Translations under genes and position numbers: made by a program
The notes under the pieces: model-generated
The model's input: the letters and a program-made list of their open reading frames with translations, nothing else
What the model was told of the DNA's origin: nothing
Database searches by the model: none
Shown here: positions 27,451 to 37,103 of the stretch, piece by piece
Position numbering within the stretch: the stretch's first letter is position 1
How the letters are laid out: the number at the start of each line of letters is the position of its first letter
Source of the DNA: Candidatus Tepidiaquacellales bacterium UBA2330
Lineage (GTDB): Bacteria; Bacteroidota; Ignavibacteria; Tepidaquicellales; Tepidaquicellaceae
Assembly: GCA_002344965.1 (NCBI GenBank)
Contig: DDUU01000026.1
Span: 4,682-68,681, forward strand
Direction of reading: 5' to 3'
Length of the DNA stretch: 64,000 nucleotides

Positions 27451-30018
27451 TTGATTAAACTTCATAATAGAAATATTTTTAGGAAAAACATTCACACCTT
27501 GAATACCTGTAAGTTTATTTCTTTAATAATATTAATATCTGCTGCTGTATTTTTGTCAGGCAGTTGTAATTTCATTACTCACAGCACTCTTTCAAAAAGC
27601 AGTTCAAAAGATTCACTGATAACTGAGCCGGAACCGGATTATGATGTGTCATTAGATTTCGAATATCAGGATTTTACATCTTATTTATTTATGGGAAACC
27701 GAATCGAGAATTTTACGGCATATTTCAATACATTTTTTAAATCACAGGAAGATTATAATGAAGCGTTTGATGAATTCAGAACTTCATTTATTGCAGTGTT
27801 TAACAGAAGTATAGATTCATTGCTTGTGGATCCGCCGGTTACTCAAAGTGTAAAAGATAAATTAAATAAATCGATAGAAAGAAGTTCGAAGATAATTCAA
27901 TTCCACAGAAACAGTAAATTCATTGATGATGCGGTTTTGCTGATTGGCAAGTCCTATTATCTTTTAAATGATTACATCAATGCCGAGAGAAAATTCAATG
28001 AGTTTCTGTCAAAATTTTCGAGCAGCGTACTGACTGATGAAGCGTTGCTATATCTTGCAAGGACGAAGAATAAACTCGGTAATCAGAATGAAGCGGAATC
28101 ATTGTATAAAAGTTTGTTAAATGATAATACTGACACTGAGATAAGATCTCTTGCTGCGCGGGACTTTGGAGTTCTTGAATATAAAAAAGGAAAGCCGGAA
28201 GAAGCTGCGAAATATTTCAGAAAGTCCATTGAATATTCAAATGATAATGTAAGAAAAGCGGAAGGACAGTTTATACTTGCAAAACTGCTTTCATTATACA
28301 AGCCGGAGCTTTCAGCCGCTGAGTATAAAAAAGTTCTGGATTATACTTCGGATTTTGATCTTTCCTTCTACGGCAGGATTAATTACGCTAAAGGACTTTC
28401 CTATAATAAAAAATATAATCTGGCGGACGAAGAACTCGCAAGTCTGAGAAAAAAATACAGGGATGAAGTTGCTTATGCACAGCTTGTGGATCTTGAAATA
28501 GCGAATAACTACTATGCTCAGAAAAAACTAAAAGACGCTATGGATAAATATTATGAAGTTATTGTCAAATATCCGAATACCGTAGCATCTTCAGATGCTT
28601 ATTATTTTCTGGGAAAACATGAGGAGGAAGTTAACAATAATTACCTTAAAGCCCTTGTTAATTATACAAAATCATCTCAGGAAAACCCGGCGTCTGAATA
28701 TAATAAAATTGTAACAGCTAAGGTCACGGATCTCAACAGATATTTTTCACTGCAAAGCGAAGTAACGGATTCGAAACCTATAGAGATTCCTCAGGAAAAT
28801 TTTGAAGTGGAAAAGTACAGAATCTATTATAATGAGGAAATGGGAATTGAACAGTTTAATGAAACTAATAAAGACGGTAGTAACAGAGGAAATGAAAATT
28901 CAGGTGAAGATGACGGAAGACAGAGAGGAGACGGAAAAGGAAAACCCGGCGGGTTCAGAGAAAAATTTTTAATGGATATAAATGACTCGCTTGAAAATCA
29001 GGATCCCGGTAAATCCGGAGATGATATAAATAACACTACCAATCCCGGTAATGTAACTAATCCGGGAAACATGACAAACCCGGGTAATATGGGGAATGAG
29101 AATATTGAAAAAAAGGAAGAATCTGAAAATCAGGATACTACCAATACAGTTAATTTAGATTCACTGAAGAAAGTACAGGAAGAAGCTGAATTAAAAACAA
29201 AAGAAGATAAAATTTTCAACGGGTATTATGAGCTTGCCGAGATATTCAATTACAAACTAAACAAAAGCGACTCAGCTGAATTTTATCTGAAATTGCTTTT
29301 ACAGAAATTCGATGAGCCAGAAAAAAGATCCAAAGTATTGTATACTCTTGGAAACTTTTATGTTAATGCTAATGACAAAGTAAATGCAGATGAAACTTTC
29401 GGAAAACTGATCTCTGAATTTCCTGCTTCTGTTTATGCTTTTGAAGCAAAAAAAATACTCGGGCTGGAAGTAACAAAGGATGATGTTGCAATTGACTCGA
29501 CTGATGCAAAGTTTAATAAAGCAATAGAATTATATAATGAAAAAAATTTCGAGGAAGCTTTAAGCATTTTAAGAAAGATAGATGCAGAAACAAACTTAGA
29601 TTCAGTCAAAGCAAAGACATTATACGGAATCGGATTTGTATATGAAAACGGACTGTCCGTTAAAGACAGTTCGCTGTTTTATTATAAGAAGTTAAGAGAT
29701 TCATATCCTGAGTCAGTGTATTCCCTTAAGGTTTCGGAACTTCTGGACTATTATGCTGTACTTGAAGAAAATGAAAAGGCGGATTCCTTAAATAATGTTT
29801 CGGATACATTAAAAACCGAAACATCTGAGATCAACGAATCCGGTGTGGATAAAGAAAAAATATCTGAAGAAGGAAATGAGAATCCCGAAAACCGGGAAAT
29901 GAAAACGGATGATGCCGGTGATGAAGAAAAGAAACAGCTTTCCCCGGAGGAAATTGAGCAAATGCTGAAAGAAACCGAAACAGATCCTAATAATCCGCCT
30001 GAAACACCGGATCAGTAA
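27451..30018 (+). CDS. Large TPR lipoprotein, possible PorW/SprE-like T9SS accessory protein
   Basis: An 855-residue protein starting at TTG. A lipoprotein signal ends at LSGSC (about residue 39). TPR-like helix pairs span about 140-400 (FIDDAVLLIGKSYYLLNDYINAERKF, ALLYLARTKNKLGNQNEAE) and again about 590-760. The two TPR blocks are split by a Gly/Asn/Glu-rich low-complexity stretch with NPGN repeats. An acidic tail ends in TETDPNNPPETPDQ. Lipid anchor, size and the early TAYFNTFFKSQEDYNEA motif resemble PorW/SprE, needed for T9SS in Bacteroidota. That link is an inference; a generic TPR lipoprotein is the alternative. The stop overlaps the convergent dehydrogenase gene by 7 nt. Confidence 0.7.
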   Translation: MIKLHNRNIFRKNIHTLNTCKFISLIILISAAVFLSGSCNFITHSTLSKSSSKDSLITEPEPDYDVSLDFEYQDFTSYLFMGNRIENFTAYFNTFFKSQEDYNEAFDEFRTSFIAVFNRSIDSLLVDPPVTQSVKDKLNKSIERSSKIIQFHRNSKFIDDAVLLIGKSYYLLNDYINAERKFNEFLSKFSSSVLTDEALLYLARTKNKLGNQNEAESLYKSLLNDNTDTEIRSLAARDFGVLEYKKGKPEEAAKYFRKSIEYSNDNVRKAEGQFILAKLLSLYKPELSAAEYKKVLDYTSDFDLSFYGRINYAKGLSYNKKYNLADEELASLRKKYRDEVAYAQLVDLEIANNYYAQKKLKDAMDKYYEVIVKYPNTVASSDAYYFLGKHEEEVNNNYLKALVNYTKSSQENPASEYNKIVTAKVTDLNRYFSLQSEVTDSKPIEIPQENFEVEKYRIYYNEEMGIEQFNETNKDGSNRGNENSGEDDGRQRGDGKGKPGGFREKFLMDINDSLENQDPGKSGDDINNTTNPGNVTNPGNMTNPGNMGNENIEKKEESENQDTTNTVNLDSLKKVQEEAELKTKEDKIFNGYYELAEIFNYKLNKSDSAEFYLKLLLQKFDEPEKRSKVLYTLGNFYVNANDKVNADETFGKLISEFPASVYAFEAKKILGLEVTKDDVAIDSTDAKFNKAIELYNEKNFEEALSILRKIDAETNLDSVKAKTLYGIGFVYENGLSVKDSSLFYYKKLRDSYPESVYSLKVSELLDYYAVLEENEKADSLNNVSDTLKTETSEINESGVDKEKISEEGNENPENREMKTDDAGDEEKKQLSPEEIEQMLKETETDPNNPPETPDQ

Positions 30019-32057
30019 CCTAAAATATTTTCAATTGCATCAGAAACTTTTTTTACACCCGGAAGCATAACTGCCTCAAGTCCGGAATTTAAAGGTACAG
30101 CGGGCATATTTACGGAACCAATAACTTCCACAGGTGCATCAAGATACTGAAAGCAATTTTTTGAAATCCTTCCGGCAAGACTTTCAGCAAAAGAATTTAA
30201 TACCTTTTCCTCTGTCAGAACAATACACTTCCCGTGTTTCTTGACTGATTCAAACATCATTTTCTCATCAACTGGATTCAATGTTCTTAGGTCTACTATT
30301 TCTACAGAACCCGGAAAATTTTTGGAAGCATTTAATGCCCAGTGAACTCCCATTCCGTAAGTTATTATAGTTAATGATTCTCCTGAGTCAATTTTTTCTT
30401 TTTCAGCATACTGAAAAATTCTGCCCTTTCCAAAAGGAATAATATAATCATCCGAAGGTTCAGGACATTTTGCTGCATCTGTGCCGGGTACTTTGCTCCA
30501 GTAAAGTCCTTTGTGTTCAAAAATTATAACAGGGTTCGGATCATAAAATGCAGATTTCATCAGACCTTTCATATCTGCTGCATTACTGGGGAAAGCAATT
30601 TTAATTCCTCTGACAGGAAGTAAACTGGATTCTATACAATCGGAATGGTAAGGACCGCCGGCGCCATATGCTCCGCATGGGATCCTAATCACTGAAGAAA
30701 CGGGATACTTTCCCATTGTCAGGTAACATGATTTTGAAAGCTCGACTATCAGCTGATTAACTCCCGCCCAGGCATAATCCGCAAACTGAATTTCCACAAT
30801 TGGTCTGACGCCGGCTGCGCTCATTCCCGCAGTCGAACCGACAATGTATGCTTCCTGTATGGGAGTATTGAAAACTCTGTCGTCTCCGAATCTCTGCGCA
30901 AGAGTTGCTGCTTCTCTGAATACGCCGCCGAGTCTTTTACCCACATCCTGACCGTAAAGAATTGCTTCCGGATGTTTTTCAAGAATTTCTCTGACAGCGT
31001 GCAGAGCAGAGTCAACCATCATAAGAGGTTCTCTTCCTTCCGGCGCGCGCACTCCGGACTCTTCTGTTACAGGTGTCGGAGAAAACTCATGCAGAATAAG
31101 GGATGCTGTATCCGGCTCTTCAGCCGCTATAGCTTTTGAAAAACTTTCTTCAGCAATTATTACCGAGTTATTTTCAATCTCGGTAAGTTCATCTTCAGTT
31201 GCATTCTGCTTTTTTAAAAGTGAACGAAGTTTTATAACCGGATCGCTCTTTGCATGTTCATCAAGATCATGTCTGTACCATTCTCTCCGTACTCCTGATG
31301 TATGATGACCGAGCAGAGAAACTTTAGCGTGAATCAGCACAGGTTTTCTTTTTGTCCTTACATAATTCAGCATGTCGCCAAACTTAATATAGCATTCATT
31401 AAAGTCAGTACCGTCTATACGTATTCGCTTTAAGCCCTTAAATCCTGCTGCAAATTCGTATGCATCCATAGCCCGCATTTCATCTTTGTATGCCGATATT
31501 CCCCATTCATTATCCTGAATCAGATAAATAACGGGAAGCATTTTCAATACCGCCATCTGGAGTGCTTCGGAAACTTCTCCTTCAGTAACGGATCCGTCAC
31601 CGAGTGAACATATGACTACAGGTTTGTCATCGGTTTTAAGGAGTCCAGCATTTTCCAGATATTGAATTCCGTGAGCGATGCCGGTTGCCGGTATCGCCTG
31701 CATTCCCGTTGCGCTGGACTGATGCGGGATCTTAGGAAAGCCGTCCCTCTTAAGAGAAGGATGTCCGTAATAAGTGCGTCCTCCTGAAAACGGATCATCT
31801 TTTTTAGTCAGGAGCTGCAGCATCAGCTCGTAAGGTGTTAGACCCATTCCGAGAAGAATTGACTCATCACGATAATACGGGCTGACGAAATCACATTCCT
31901 TCAGCTGCATGCCGACGGCAAGCTGAATGGCTTCGTGACCTCTGGAAGTGGAATGCACGTATTTGCAAATCTGCTTATTCTCATCGTATATCTCCGCCAT
32001 TCTATTGGAAGTACACATCGAAGCGTAAGCTTTGAGAAGTATATTTTTATCAGTCAT
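30012..32057 (-). CDS. 2-oxoacid dehydrogenase E1, alpha-beta fusion (pyruvate or branched-chain type)
   Basis: A 681-residue thiamine-diphosphate enzyme in which E1-alpha (residues about 1-320) and E1-beta (about 345-681) are one chain. The TPP/Mg motif is G153-D-G with N183 (GDGSVTEGE to QDN). Phosphate and substrate loops YYRDESILL and GVRREWYRHD are typical of E1-alpha. E1-beta has YGQDVGKRLGGVFREA, FNTPIQEA, EIQFADYAWAG and GGPYHSDCIESSL. It decarboxylates a 2-oxoacid and passes the acyl group to lipoyl-E2. No E2 or E3 gene is in the window. Pyruvate and branched-chain specificities cannot be separated. Confidence 0.9.
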   Translation of the reverse strand: MTDKNILLKAYASMCTSNRMAEIYDENKQICKYVHSTSRGHEAIQLAVGMQLKECDFVSPYYRDESILLGMGLTPYELMLQLLTKKDDPFSGGRTYYGHPSLKRDGFPKIPHQSSATGMQAIPATGIAHGIQYLENAGLLKTDDKPVVICSLGDGSVTEGEVSEALQMAVLKMLPVIYLIQDNEWGISAYKDEMRAMDAYEFAAGFKGLKRIRIDGTDFNECYIKFGDMLNYVRTKRKPVLIHAKVSLLGHHTSGVRREWYRHDLDEHAKSDPVIKLRSLLKKQNATEDELTEIENNSVIIAEESFSKAIAAEEPDTASLILHEFSPTPVTEESGVRAPEGREPLMMVDSALHAVREILEKHPEAILYGQDVGKRLGGVFREAATLAQRFGDDRVFNTPIQEAYIVGSTAGMSAAGVRPIVEIQFADYAWAGVNQLIVELSKSCYLTMGKYPVSSVIRIPCGAYGAGGPYHSDCIESSLLPVRGIKIAFPSNAADMKGLMKSAFYDPNPVIIFEHKGLYWSKVPGTDAAKCPEPSDDYIIPFGKGRIFQYAEKEKIDSGESLTIITYGMGVHWALNASKNFPGSVEIVDLRTLNPVDEKMMFESVKKHGKCIVLTEEKVLNSFAESLAGRISKNCFQYLDAPVEVIGSVNMPAVPLNSGLEAVMLPGVKKVSDAIENILGY

Positions 32058-32208
32058 TAAATTTTACGGGAAAACTACAAAATAGAAACTAAACATTTTC
32101 TTTCAATGCAAAATGAATTAATATTCTGTGAAGTAGAATGGTAATTAATATGAAACGTAATGCGGTATGTTTTCGCGGAAACTAATTTATGCCTTTACAA
32201 AATCAAAT

Positions 32209-32300
32209 ATACCTTATAAATTTAAGGTATGCAGCAGACAATCAGTTCTACTTTTTTCATTCCCCGCGAGGGGACGGATTTCGACGACCTTTACAGGAGG
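32209..32300 (+). promoter_or_regulatory. Leader of the Y-family polymerase gene with two hairpins and a strong Shine-Dalgarno
   Basis: An 8-bp inverted repeat ATACCTTA / TAAGGTAT (32209-32216 and 32223-32230), a CCCC-GCGA-GGGG hairpin with GNRA-type loop (32262-32273), and AGGAGG (32295-32300) nine nt before the ATG at 32310. The inverted repeat could be an operator for damage control. An upstream ATG at 32229 overlaps it, which disfavours that start. Confidence 0.45.
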
Positions 32301-32309
32301 GTCCGCATT

Positions 32310-33527
32310 ATGCCGCTCTATTCCTTTCCGCACACAAAGGATCTGAACTGGAGAATAAGGGAGCATACGGACAGGTTCTTCGTGCATATTGATTTCGATG
32401 CTTTCTATGCGCAGGTGGAGCAGCGTGACAATGTAAAGCTGCGCGGAAAACCGGTATCGGTGGGAGGCACAGGAGGCGGAAAAGGAATTGTGATGACAGC
32501 TTCCTATGAAGCGCGCGCATACGGCGTGGACACGGGAATGTCGGTTCTCGAAGCGAAGAAGATATGTCCGCAGCTTATCTCCCTTCCATGTTACGGTCCG
32601 AAGTATGAAAGCATAATGCTTAATCTTATGAACGCACTGAAGGAGTTTGTTCCCGAAGACTGCATTGAGCAGTACAGCATTGACGAATGCTTTGCTGATC
32701 TTACTCCCGTCGCAAAGGATTTTTTTGAAGCTGTTAAAATTGCCTCCGCCATCAAGCGCAGGATCCGCGAACTTGAAAATCTTACTGCGTCAATGGGGAT
32801 ATCATACAATAAGACCTACGCCAAGCTTGCCACCAAACTGCAGAAGCCGGACGGATTTTCGGTCATCACTCAGGAGAATAAGGAGAAGATATTCTCAATG
32901 CCGGCGGGCAAGCTCTGGGGCGTGGGAAGGAGAAATGAACTGCGCCTCCTGATGCTCGGCGTAAGAACAATACGCGACCTTGCGGGAAGCAGCGAGAGAA
33001 TGCTCAGACAGGAATTCGGCGTGAACGGTCTGGTATTCAGGAAACTTGCCCGCGGCGAAGATACTTCGGAAATATTCCGGAAGGAAAGAAGCGAGAAATC
33101 GCTTAATCACTATCACACGCTTTCCGAACCAATATATAGACCGGCGGATGTTAAGACGGAGATAAGAAGAATAGGCGAATACATCTGCAGAAAGCTACGG
33201 TCCAAAAATCTTGTCGCGGGATATATGCACCTGTCAGTCAGGTTTGAGAATCTGAGATATGCTTCCGATCTTGTGAAACTTACAAACTACACAAGTGATG
33301 ACAGGGAAATTTTTAATACGGCTCTTTCAGTTTACAGGCGGCTTCATAAACCTACAAAGGAAATGAAAGGAAGACAGTTCGGAATGGGTGTGTATGATCT
33401 TCATACTGACCTTAAGGAAAAAAACCTGAATCTTTTCGAAAGCGAGCCGGAGCTTCCTTACCGCGCGCTCGACCGGCTTAAGTCGAAATACGGCGAAGGC
33501 GTTATACGCGTCGGCATAGGCAGCTGA
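32310..33527 (+). CDS. dinB: Y-family DNA polymerase (DNA polymerase IV)
   Basis: The start is taken at the ATG at 32310 because it has a consensus AGGAGG, rare in this genome; a longer frame opens at 32229. From 32310 the product is 405 residues. Catalytic acidic motifs are FFVHIDFDAFYA (D28) and SIDECFAD (D125, E126). Conserved GIVMTASYEARAYGV, the helix-hairpin-helix region (KLWGVGRR) and a little-finger domain after about residue 270 follow. It extends primers past DNA lesions. The DNA is clearly richer in G+C than its neighbours, suggesting transfer. The next gene is convergent, 5 nt away. Confidence 0.92.
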   Translation: MPLYSFPHTKDLNWRIREHTDRFFVHIDFDAFYAQVEQRDNVKLRGKPVSVGGTGGGKGIVMTASYEARAYGVDTGMSVLEAKKICPQLISLPCYGPKYESIMLNLMNALKEFVPEDCIEQYSIDECFADLTPVAKDFFEAVKIASAIKRRIRELENLTASMGISYNKTYAKLATKLQKPDGFSVITQENKEKIFSMPAGKLWGVGRRNELRLLMLGVRTIRDLAGSSERMLRQEFGVNGLVFRKLARGEDTSEIFRKERSEKSLNHYHTLSEPIYRPADVKTEIRRIGEYICRKLRSKNLVAGYMHLSVRFENLRYASDLVKLTNYTSDDREIFNTALSVYRRLHKPTKEMKGRQFGMGVYDLHTDLKEKNLNLFESEPELPYRALDRLKSKYGEGVIRVGIGS

Positions 33528-33532
33528 AAAAT

Positions 33533-33856
33533 TTACTTTCTCAAAAGAGCAAGAGAGAAATTAAAAAGTTCGGCTGTCATCAGATTACCTTTAACCGCAG
33601 GATCATTCTGCATATAGCTTCTCGCTTCATCCTCTGTTTCAGTTTCAAGAATTGCAATTCCAAGATCTCTGTCCGACATTGGTTCATTAACAGTCCTGCC
33701 GGCAAGAAATAAAATGCCTTTCTCACAGAGATCTTTGAGATAATTAAAATGAATGCCGACAAGCTCCGAATCTTTATCGGTCCAGTCTTCAGCTCTGTAA
33801 TAAGCAGGATTAAGTTTCAAAACGTAACAGTAAAAATTTTTCTTAGCTTTATCCAT
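33533..33856 (-). CDS. YciI-family protein
   Basis: A 107-residue protein of the ferredoxin-like YciI family. It has the conserved His of the HFNYLKDLCEKG helix, the FLAGRTVNEP strand and the Asp of MQNDPAV; this His/Asp pair is the family's putative active site. The biochemical role of most members is unknown. It lies 37 nt after the NDH-2 gene on the same strand. Confidence 0.85.
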   Translation of the reverse strand: MDKAKKNFYCYVLKLNPAYYRAEDWTDKDSELVGIHFNYLKDLCEKGILFLAGRTVNEPMSDRDLGIAILETETEDEARSYMQNDPAVKGNLMTAELFNFSLALLRK

Positions 33857-33893
33857 AATTTTTTGTAAAAATTCCGTTTAAATATCTTACTGA

Positions 33894-35153
33894 TTACATA
33901 TCATCAGGATTCTGAATCAGTCTTGCAGATGCGCCGAAAGTAAAGTAACTCCATATCCATGTGATGAGAATAGAGATTTTATTCTTAAATCCAACCTGGT
34001 AAAAAAGATGAACAAACAGCCACAAAAGCCATGCAAAAAATCCGGTAAAGCTGATTCCGGGGAATTCCGCAACGGCATCTTTCCTTCCTATTGTGGCCAT
34101 GTTTCCTTTATTGACATATCTGAACGGCTCCGTGCTTTTTCCTTTGATTTTTCTGATAATGGAAGCGGCAACATATCTGCCCTGCTGCATTGCAACCGCG
34201 GAAACGCCGGGCAATGGTTTTCCGTCTTTAGTTTTAAAATCGGAAGCGTCACCTATCACATATACATCGGGATATTCATTTAAAGAACAAAACTCATTTA
34301 CGACTACTCTCTTTTGTCTGTCAACATTAAATCCTGAATTTGCATTAAGCGGAGCAGCTTCTACTCCTGCAGCCCAGATGATAAGTTCACCGGATATCTC
34401 CTTTTCTCCGTAAGGATTTTTTATAAATACTTTTTTATTTTCTATATTCATTACACGCGTGTTAAGCATAACTTCGACGCCTCTTTTCTCAAGACGTTTC
34501 TTGGTATATACCGAGAGTTTGCGGTCAAATGACGGTAACAGATCTGAACCGCCTTCGATAAGAATTATTTTCGCTTTACGGGTGTCAATGTTTCTGAAAT
34601 CATTATTGATAATACTGTGTGAAAGCTCTGCTATCGATCCGGCAAGCTCAACGCCTGTAGGACCGCCGCCGATTATTATATATTTCAGCAGCTCTTCTGA
34701 TCTTTCAGGATGGTTTTCAGCTTCTTCAAAAGAAATTAAAAGTCTGTTTCTTATTCTAAGAGCGTCATAAATATTTTTCAGTCCGGGCGAATAATTCTTC
34801 CAGTCTGAATGTCCGAAATAACCTGTCCGGGCTCCGGTGGCGATGATAAGATAATCATAGGACAATTCCTTCTTATTCAGATATACTATATTTCTGCTCT
34901 TATCAATTTTCGTAACTTCATCCATCAGAACAGTAACATTTTTCAATCTGTCAGTGATTGATCTGATTGGAATTCCGATATCTGCGGGGCTGAGCACTGC
35001 TGTTGCAACCTGATAAAGCAGCGGCTGAAACAGGTGATGATTGTTTCTGTCTATCAGTGTGATCATCACGTCCTTATTTTTAGATAATTTCTTCACTGCC
35101 TGCAGACCGCCGAATCCTGCGCCAATTACTACTACATGTTTCTTTACATTCAA
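33894..35153 (-). CDS. ndh: Type II NADH:quinone oxidoreductase (NDH-2)
   Basis: A 419-residue flavoprotein starting at TTG. The FAD-binding GAGFGG motif is at about residues 11-16. The DRNNHHLFQPLLYQVATAVL stretch is typical of NDH-2, and a second nucleotide-binding GGGPTGVELAGSIAEL at about 161-176 binds NADH. GDASDF precedes the quinone-side region, and the C-terminal hydrophobic segment (FFAWLLWLFVHLFYQVGFK) anchors it to the inner membrane. It passes electrons from NADH to menaquinone without pumping protons. Confidence 0.92.
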   Translation of the reverse strand: MNVKKHVVVIGAGFGGLQAVKKLSKNKDVMITLIDRNNHHLFQPLLYQVATAVLSPADIGIPIRSITDRLKNVTVLMDEVTKIDKSRNIVYLNKKELSYDYLIIATGARTGYFGHSDWKNYSPGLKNIYDALRIRNRLLISFEEAENHPERSEELLKYIIIGGGPTGVELAGSIAELSHSIINNDFRNIDTRKAKIILIEGGSDLLPSFDRKLSVYTKKRLEKRGVEVMLNTRVMNIENKKVFIKNPYGEKEISGELIIWAAGVEAAPLNANSGFNVDRQKRVVVNEFCSLNEYPDVYVIGDASDFKTKDGKPLPGVSAVAMQQGRYVAASIIRKIKGKSTEPFRYVNKGNMATIGRKDAVAEFPGISFTGFFAWLLWLFVHLFYQVGFKNKISILITWIWSYFTFGASARLIQNPDDM

Positions 35154-35469
35154 GGTTGATCATTTAAAATAAAAAAACTGCCGGTATTGCTTCAAACAGA
35201 CTGCAAAATAATATATATAGTTCATTAAAATGATTTAAAAATTTTACTAATAATAATATCCGGTAAATCTTAAATGCATAATGTAAACTTAAGACACATA
35301 CATAAATGAAAATCATATAAAAAATTATGTGTGCGGATATAATTAAATTGCTATCAGAAAATAAACTCATTCGCAAATATAAGCAGTTGAAGTTTTTTTT
35401 CAATAAATGTATCTTGACTCATTTCAAAATTCATTTTTTTTTATCAAAAAATATAAATCTCAATTTTTT

Positions 35470-35799
35470 ATGGACAGAAATTTTATAACCACTGCTTTTG
35501 ATTTTGAAGGATGCAGGATCACAAAAAATCTCGGCATTGTAAGAGGCATTATTGTACGCTCCCGGAATATATTTGCTAATATCGGTGCCGGATTTCAAAC
35601 TCTTGTCGGAGGTGACATTACTTTATATACCGAACTTTGTGAAAAGACAAGAGCTGATGCATTTGAACAGATGGTACAGCACGCTGAAGAGATAGGAGCT
35701 AATGCAATAATTGGAATGCGGTATGATGCAAACGAAGTTACTTCAGGAGTAACTGAAGTACTTGCTTATGGCACGGCTGTGGTCGTAGAAAAGAAATAA
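35470..35799 (+). CDS. YbjQ/DUF74-family putative heavy-metal-binding protein
   Basis: The start is taken at the ATG at 35470, giving 109 residues, the usual family length; the longer frame from 35407 adds an unlikely N-terminus. Conserved motifs are GIVRGIIVRSRN, the QTLVGGDITLYTELCEKTR loop, the EQMVQHAEEIGANAIIGMRYD helix-strand and the closing VLAYGTAVVV. Members form pentamers; metal binding is suggested but not proven. It is convergent with the MFS gene, 1 nt between the stops. Confidence 0.88.
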   Translation: MDRNFITTAFDFEGCRITKNLGIVRGIIVRSRNIFANIGAGFQTLVGGDITLYTELCEKTRADAFEQMVQHAEEIGANAIIGMRYDANEVTSGVTEVLAYGTAVVVEKK

Positions 35800-35800
35800 T

Positions 35801-37069
35801 TTATCTAAACGGTAAATCACATTGACTATTTCTGCTTTCCCGCAGCATCAGTATTCCGCCTGTCAGAAAAAATAATGATGATACAATAAACGTCGCTTCC
35901 ACGGAAAATATTCTTAAAATAAAATATCCGATAAAAGGAGCAAACAGGCCTCTGACACCGGTCAAAGTAATATGAACCGCCTGATAATTTGCAACTTCAG
36001 AATGCGGAGCATAAAAAATCGAACTCAGATTCCAGGACAGCGTAATACCGCTCATCATTATACCGAAATAAAAATATGTGATATACAGCAGCGTATCAGC
36101 GCCGATTAAATTCATATTCACTCCGAATATTTTAATGGAGATCATCATTAGAGGATAAAGAACAAGCGCAAGAAAAAGATAACCGCAGAATTTTGTAGGA
36201 TTTCCTGAGCCGTGCATTTTCCCCATCAGAGGCGTAAATAAAATAGTGGATGTATAGAACACCATTCCTTTTGCAATAGAAATCGGAGAATAGTCAAGCT
36301 TCAGATTCTCAACCAGGAAAATCGGTACAGCCGGTGATGCAATCATGAAAGCCACTCCGTAAAGAAAAAAGAAAGACTCAAACCTGAAAAAAGGTTTATT
36401 TTCCCTGAAAATTCTCATCATATTTCTGATTGGTAAAATGAGAATATCCTTAAATAATTTAAAATCAATTTTTCCCGTAAACAGAACTCCGCTGTCAGGA
36501 TAAAAACTTTTTCCAAGTTTTACCAGCTTTGCAAGGAATATGTAAGAAATAATTTCGAACACGGCGGCTACCGGAAACATAAATTTATATACTTTATAAT
36601 TTATGTCAAGCAGATATCCGAATAACGTTCCTACAATTAGTACTGAGATTGTATAAACACTGGAAGCATAAGAATATAACAGGCTTCTTCTTTCTGCTGT
36701 GTAGTTATGCTTGAAGACAGTGTTCCACGTCGGTTTCAGAAGCGAATCAACATAGCTCATTGCAGCGAGGCAAAAAATAAAAAACGAAGGAGATTCAAAA
36801 AAGGGAATGATAAGCAGAAACATTCTGCTGAAGACAGCCATTATAATTATCATCCTCGGCTGATTGTTTGAGCGGTTGATTATTTCAGATCCGTATATTG
36901 AAAATAAAAATGCCGAGCTTCCCAGAAATATAAGTATTGTAACTTCAAAGTCCGTTGCAAGAAGTGATTTTTTTAAAATGACTTCCTGAAGAAGAAGAAT
37001 GCCGAAAGCAATTCCCGTAAAAATCTGTGAGATAAGATGAAGCCGGAAGGTTTTTCTTTCAAGAACCAT
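35801..37069 (-). CDS. Major facilitator superfamily transporter
   Basis: Twelve hydrophobic helices over 422 residues when started at the ATG at 37069. A TTG at 37120 would extend it by 17 residues and overlap the upstream gene by 17 nt. The MFS loop after helix 2 is weak (GSEIINRSNNQPRM). The AAMSYVDSLLKPTWNTVFKH and YTAERRSLLYSYASSVY stretches resemble permeases of unknown substrate. Proximity to the RapZ-like gene suggests cotranscription. Confidence 0.8.
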   Translation of the reverse strand: MVLERKTFRLHLISQIFTGIAFGILLLQEVILKKSLLATDFEVTILIFLGSSAFLFSIYGSEIINRSNNQPRMIIIMAVFSRMFLLIIPFFESPSFFIFCLAAMSYVDSLLKPTWNTVFKHNYTAERRSLLYSYASSVYTISVLIVGTLFGYLLDINYKVYKFMFPVAAVFEIISYIFLAKLVKLGKSFYPDSGVLFTGKIDFKLFKDILILPIRNMMRIFRENKPFFRFESFFFLYGVAFMIASPAVPIFLVENLKLDYSPISIAKGMVFYTSTILFTPLMGKMHGSGNPTKFCGYLFLALVLYPLMMISIKIFGVNMNLIGADTLLYITYFYFGIMMSGITLSWNLSSIFYAPHSEVANYQAVHITLTGVRGLFAPFIGYFILRIFSVEATFIVSSLFFLTGGILMLRESRNSQCDLPFR

Positions 37070-37103
37070 GACTTCGTTTGAAGCATAGACGTTTTTTTTG
37101 TTA

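Noticed and set aside
35164..35403. 79-residue minus-strand frame upstream of the NDH-2 gene
   Set aside because: AT-rich, hydrophobic by composition, no family motif, no start signal; probably promoter DNA.
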